A stretch of 9,108 bases of DNA from contig JAUXST010000569.1 of assembly GCA_030679805.1 (NCBI GenBank), forward strand, positions 1-9,108, in the 5' to 3' direction. Origin of the DNA: Reyranella sp. Its GTDB lineage: Bacteria; Pseudomonadota; Alphaproteobacteria; Reyranellales; Reyranellaceae. Position numbers and translations under genes: made by a program. The notes under the pieces are model-generated. The model did not search any database and was not told the origin of the DNA. It saw only the letters and a list, made by a program, of their open reading frames with translations. Below are positions 6,860 to 9,108 of this stretch, in pieces. Position 1 is the first letter of the stretch. Each line of letters starts with the position of its first letter.

Positions 6860-7861
6860 TCACGCCGGCTTTTTGTTCAACGCCTCGGGATTGAGGACGT
6901 TGATCGGCTTGCCGTCGAGCCAAGCCTCGATGTCCTTGATCGTGCCGTCGTAGAAGAAACGATAGCTCTCCTCGACGACGTAGCCCAGGTGCGGGACGAG
7001 CGTGATGTTGTCGAGCTTGGTCAGCGGATGGCCGGCCGGCACCGGTTCCTTGTCGTATACGTCGAGGCCGGCATGGGCGATGGTGCCGTTCTTCAGGGCC
7101 GCGATCAGGGCGGCCTCGTCGACGATCGGGCCGCGCGAGGTGTTGATGAAAGTCGCCGTCTTTTTCATCTTGGCGAAGTCGGCCGCGCCGATCAGGCCGC
7201 GCGTGCGATCCGACAGCACGAGATGGATCGACATGAAGTCCGACGTCGCCAGCAGCTCGTCCTTGCTGACGAGCTTGGCGCCGCCAGCGGCAGCCTTCTC
7301 GGCCGTGAGATTCTGGCTCCACGCGACAACGTCCATGCCGAAGGCCTTGGCATAGCCCGCGACGCGGCTGCCCAGCTTGCCGAGTCCGATGACGCCCAAG
7401 CGCTTGCCTTCGAGCACGTTCATTTGCCTGATGCCGTCGTGCCAGCCGCCGCTCCGCATCAGGCGCTCGCCCTTGGCGAGGTCGCGGGCGCACATCATCA
7501 GCAGTGCCCAGCAGAGTTCCGCCGTCGGGGCATTCGAGCCGCCGCCAGGCGTGGTGGAGATCGGAATGCCGCGCTCGGTCGCCGCCTTGTCGTCGAGGCT
7601 CGCCGCGCGGGCGCCGGTCAGCACCATGAACTTGAGGCTGGGCAGCTTCTCGATCAGCGCCCGCGGGAAGGCGGTGCGCTCGCGCAGCAGACCCAGGATC
7701 TGGAACGGCGCCAGTTTTTGCGCTGCATCATCGACCGAGGCGAAGGGTTCGTGAAAGACCGTGATCTCGATGCCGCGCTTCTTCAGGCGGTCCCAATCGC
7801 CCAAGCGCATGGCAACCTTCTGGTAATCGTCGAGCAGGGCGAGCTTGATCGTTTGCGACAT
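6860..7861 (-). CDS. D-2-hydroxyacid dehydrogenase
   Basis: A 333-residue NAD(P)-dependent oxidoreductase of the D-isomer-specific 2-hydroxyacid dehydrogenase family, which interconverts 2-oxoacids and D-2-hydroxyacids. The nucleotide-binding loop GLGKLG is at 159-164. The catalytic triad is R243 (in NTSRGPIVDE), E272 (in GLDVYDKEP) and H291 (in PHLGY). The residue after strand 2 reads AWSQNL rather than carrying the usual Asp of NAD-specific enzymes, which may favour or tolerate NADP; this is inference. The ATG at 7861 is chosen because AGGA lies 6 nt upstream; a GTG at 7876 lies in frame but lacks that spacing. Substrate candidates include glyoxylate, hydroxypyruvate or phosphoglycerate-like acids; it is too short for full-length SerA and has no ACT domain. 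It is divergent from the dioxygenase gene. Confidence 0.93.
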   Translation of the reverse strand: MSQTIKLALLDDYQKVAMRLGDWDRLKKRGIEITVFHEPFASVDDAAQKLAPFQILGLLRERTAFPRALIEKLPSLKFMVLTGARAASLDDKAATERGIPISTTPGGGSNAPTAELCWALLMMCARDLAKGERLMRSGGWHDGIRQMNVLEGKRLGVIGLGKLGSRVAGYAKAFGMDVVAWSQNLTAEKAAAGGAKLVSKDELLATSDFMSIHLVLSDRTRGLIGAADFAKMKKTATFINTSRGPIVDEAALIAALKNGTIAHAGLDVYDKEPVPAGHPLTKLDNITLVPHLGYVVEESYRFFYDGTIKDIEAWLDGKPINVLNPEALNKKPA

Positions 7862-7881
7862 GGCGTTTCCTGACACATGAT
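7853..7881 (+). promoter_or_regulatory. Weak candidate promoter for the dioxygenase gene
   Basis: TTGCGA (7853-7858), a 17-bp spacer and CATGAT (7876-7881) match the housekeeping consensus at 4 of 6 positions in each box. Initiation would fall near 7888, about 28 nt before the ATG at 7916, with the AGGAGG ribosome binding site in between. The boxes partly lie within the dehydrogenase start region. This is a position-driven guess. Confidence 0.3.
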
Positions 7882-7893
7882 GGATAGACGAGG

Positions 7894-7899
7894 ACTATA
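7894..7899 (-). promoter_or_regulatory. Candidate -10 box for the dehydrogenase gene
   Basis: On the minus strand this reads TATAGT inside GGCTATAGTCC, like the -10 box proposed at 104-109 (both read GCTATAGT). Initiation near 7887 would leave a 26-nt leader carrying the AGGA ribosome binding site. No convincing -35 box is seen. The element overlaps the start region of the dioxygenase message, so the two directions may interfere. Confidence 0.35.
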
Positions 7900-7904
7900 G
7901 CCGC

Positions 7905-7910
7905 AGGAGG
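7905..7910 (+). promoter_or_regulatory. Strong ribosome binding site that fixes the dioxygenase start
   Basis: AGGAGG is a perfect anti-Shine-Dalgarno complement, 5 nt before the ATG at 7916. An in-frame GTG at 7910 overlaps this site and would have no ribosome binding site of its own, so the ATG is preferred. Confidence 0.8.
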
Positions 7911-7915
7911 TGGTC

Positions 7916-8800
7916 ATGAGCATCACCGTCAAGCCGACCCAGCCGCAATTCTTCGCCGAGATTTCCGGGATCGACCTGGCCCAGCCGCTGGCGGCCGCCG
8001 ACCGGGACGCCATCCAGGCGGCCATCGACCGCTATGCGGTCGTGGTGTTCCACGACCAGAAACTCACCGACGACCAGCAGATCGACTTCGCTCGCCATTT
8101 CGGGCCGATCCATTCGTCGGCGCAGAAGGCGCGGCATCGCGGGATCAAGCATCGCCTGGCGCGGGACGAGATCGCCGACATTTCCAATCTCGATGGCGAT
8201 TCGAACGTCCTCGAACAGAACAGCAAGCGCCGCCTCGACTGGCTCGCCAACCGGCTGTGGCACACCGACGCCTCGTTCCGCGCCGTCCCCGGTGCGCTGT
8301 CGGTGCTCTATGCCCACATCGTGCCGCCCGAGGGTGGCAACACGGAATTCGCCGATATGCGCGCGGCCTACGACAACCTGCCCGAGGCGACGAAGAAGCA
8401 GCTCGAAGGCCTGGTCGCCGAGCATTCGATCTGGCATTCGCGCGGCCAGCTCGGCGTCACCAAATATACGCCGGAGGAAATCGCCAGCCTGCCGCCGGTG
8501 CCGCAGCGGGTGGTACGCACCCATCCCGGCTCCAGGCGCAAGACGCTCTATGTCGCCGCACACGCCTCGCATATCCTCGGCATGCCGGTCGCCGACGGCC
8601 GCCTGCTGTTGCTCGACCTGATGGAACACGCCACCCAGCCGAAGTTCGTGCATGCCCACACTTGGCGCGAGGGCGACCTGGTGATCTGGGACAATCGCTG
8701 CACCATGCATCGCGCCCGGCCGTTCGACACCACCCAGGCGCGCGACCTGCGCCGCGTCACCACGGCCGACGTCGCCTCGACGCTGGAACAGGCGGCCTGA
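7916..8800 (+). CDS. TfdA/TauD-family Fe(II)/2-oxoglutarate dioxygenase
   Basis: A 294-residue non-haem iron oxygenase that couples 2-oxoglutarate decarboxylation to hydroxylation of its substrate. The metal-binding triad is H116 and D118 (in WHTDASF) and H265 (in CTMHRARPF). R276, 11 residues past the distal His, is placed as the 2-oxoglutarate-binding arginine in TauD (R266) and TfdA (R273). The N-terminus (GIDLAQPL, YAVVVFHDQKLTDDQQ) and the length fit the TfdA-like branch, which includes 2,4-dichlorophenoxyacetate dioxygenase, rather than taurine dioxygenase. The substrate is not provable from sequence: phenoxy acids, sulfonates or other small acids are possible. The ATG at 7916 has a perfect AGGAGG site. 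The gene is divergent from the dehydrogenase; TfdA releases glyoxylate, which such dehydrogenases may reduce, so the pair could act in sequence (inference). Confidence 0.92.
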   Translation: MSITVKPTQPQFFAEISGIDLAQPLAAADRDAIQAAIDRYAVVVFHDQKLTDDQQIDFARHFGPIHSSAQKARHRGIKHRLARDEIADISNLDGDSNVLEQNSKRRLDWLANRLWHTDASFRAVPGALSVLYAHIVPPEGGNTEFADMRAAYDNLPEATKKQLEGLVAEHSIWHSRGQLGVTKYTPEEIASLPPVPQRVVRTHPGSRRKTLYVAAHASHILGMPVADGRLLLLDLMEHATQPKFVHAHTWREGDLVIWDNRCTMHRARPFDTTQARDLRRVTTADVASTLEQAA

Positions 8801-8954
8801 CGAAGGCCGTTTTTCGGCACACCTCGTTGTGCCGCGCCGTGTCCCGCTGCCTGTGCCATAAATCGGCACCAAGCCCTTGATCCGGCAAGCCGATCTCCCT
8901 CCGACGAACCGTGCCACCAAGGCCGGCTGCCTGGCGGGATGAGTGTCCGGAAAA
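8801..8954. other. Intergenic region with two overlapping hairpins
   Basis: A 154-bp gap between the convergent dioxygenase and panC. It holds a small GCCG-TTTTT-CGGC hairpin (8806-8818) followed by a 7-bp perfect stem CGGCACA / TGTGCCG (8815-8821 and 8828-8834) around a 6-nt loop. The two share the CGGC at 8815-8818, so only one can form at a time. Neither is followed by a T-run on either strand, so a classic intrinsic terminator is not supported, although a weak terminator or 3' stabilising structure is possible. I see no other gene here. Confidence 0.4.
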
Positions 8955-9108
8955 TCAGCCGACGGCGATATTGTCGATCAGGCGGGTGCGTCCCAGGCGG
9001 GCGGCGACGATGACCCGGGCCGGGCCGGTGACTCTGTCGAGCGGCTGGAGGCTCTCGGCATCGACCACGGTCAGGTACTCGACCTTGTCGAAGCCCGCGG
9101 CCAGCAAG
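8955..9108 (-). CDS. panC: Pantothenate synthetase, C-terminal end (partial)
   Basis: The window cuts the gene; the minus strand shows the last 50 residues and a TGA at 8957-8955. The visible sequence includes FDKVEYLTVVDAESLQPLD and then VIVAARLGRTRLIDNIAVG at the very end. VEYLTVVDAESLQP and AARLGRTRLIDN are the conserved C-terminal blocks of PanC, which joins pantoate to beta-alanine using ATP in pantothenate (vitamin B5) and coenzyme A biosynthesis. The catalytic N-terminal nucleotidylyltransferase part lies outside. It is convergent with the dioxygenase gene. Confidence 0.95.
   Translation of the reverse strand, partial: LLAAGFDKVEYLTVVDAESLQPLDRVTGPARVIVAARLGRTRLIDNIAVG

Noticed and set aside
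6789..6860. Inverted repeat ATGTCGAT / ATCGACAT (6789-6796 and 6853-6860) around the DGPF leader
   Set aside because: One arm is the ribosome binding site and start-codon context of the DGPF gene, the other the -35 box; a 56-bp gap and only 8 bp per arm are compatible with chance.
6488..7873. 461-codon open frame antisense to the DGPF and dehydrogenase genes
   Set aside because: It crosses two well-supported genes and the promoter gap; its composition is typical of an antisense shadow in GC-rich DNA.
7895..8920. 341-codon minus-strand frame opposite the dioxygenase
   Set aside because: The dioxygenase has the iron-binding triad and a perfect ribosome binding site; the antisense product shows no family motif.

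Overview
This is a compact, GC-rich bacterial chromosome segment, most likely from an alphaproteobacterium. The codon use is strongly GC3-biased, which produces many long shadow ORFs. Gene spacing is tight, and the RlmN, TrmH-family and PanC sequences look alphaproteobacterial; a Reyranella/Rhizobiales-like host is a guess. No rRNA, tRNA, CRISPR array, insertion sequence, phage gene or attachment site was seen. The window reads as ordinary core-plus-accessory chromosome rather than a mobile island.

Left part (1-2917). A short divergent promoter region (about 16-130) separates the first codons of a leftward gene from a rightward class I SAM-dependent methyltransferase (131-1162). Its 3' end overlaps by 14 bp the convergent gene rlmN (1149-2303), a radical-SAM enzyme that methylates C2 of an adenine in 23S rRNA and in some tRNAs. 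Upstream of rlmN on the same strand is a short TrmH/SpoU-family RNA 2'-O-methyltransferase (2357-2917).

Middle part (3001-6859). A second, unrelated class I methyltransferase with an extra C-terminal domain (3001-4251) is followed 7 bp later by a ten-helix DMT/EamA-type permease (4259-5203). The permease converges on, and overlaps by 68 bp, the end of an ECF sigma factor with a long TPR-like C-terminal extension (ECF42 type, 5136-about 6485). That gene is preceded in the same operon by a YCII-related 'DGPF' protein (6410-6790), the classic genomic partner of ECF42 sigma factors. Between this pair and the upstream gene is TGTCGA-N17-CGTC (6833-6859, minus strand), placed as an ECF-type promoter would be. 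The sigma factor may therefore drive its own operon.

Right part (6860-9108). A D-2-hydroxyacid dehydrogenase (6860-7861, minus) and a TfdA/TauD-type Fe(II)/2-oxoglutarate dioxygenase (7916-8800, plus) are divergent across a 54-bp intergenic region with candidate promoters both ways. TfdA-like etherases release glyoxylate, and 2-hydroxyacid dehydrogenases can reduce glyoxylate, so a shared catabolic role is possible but unproven. After a 154-bp non-coding stretch with alternative small hairpins, the window ends inside panC (pantothenate synthetase, minus strand, C-terminal 50 residues).

The most interesting item is the self-contained ECF42/DGPF module with its candidate cognate promoter. I see no convincing wholly new system.
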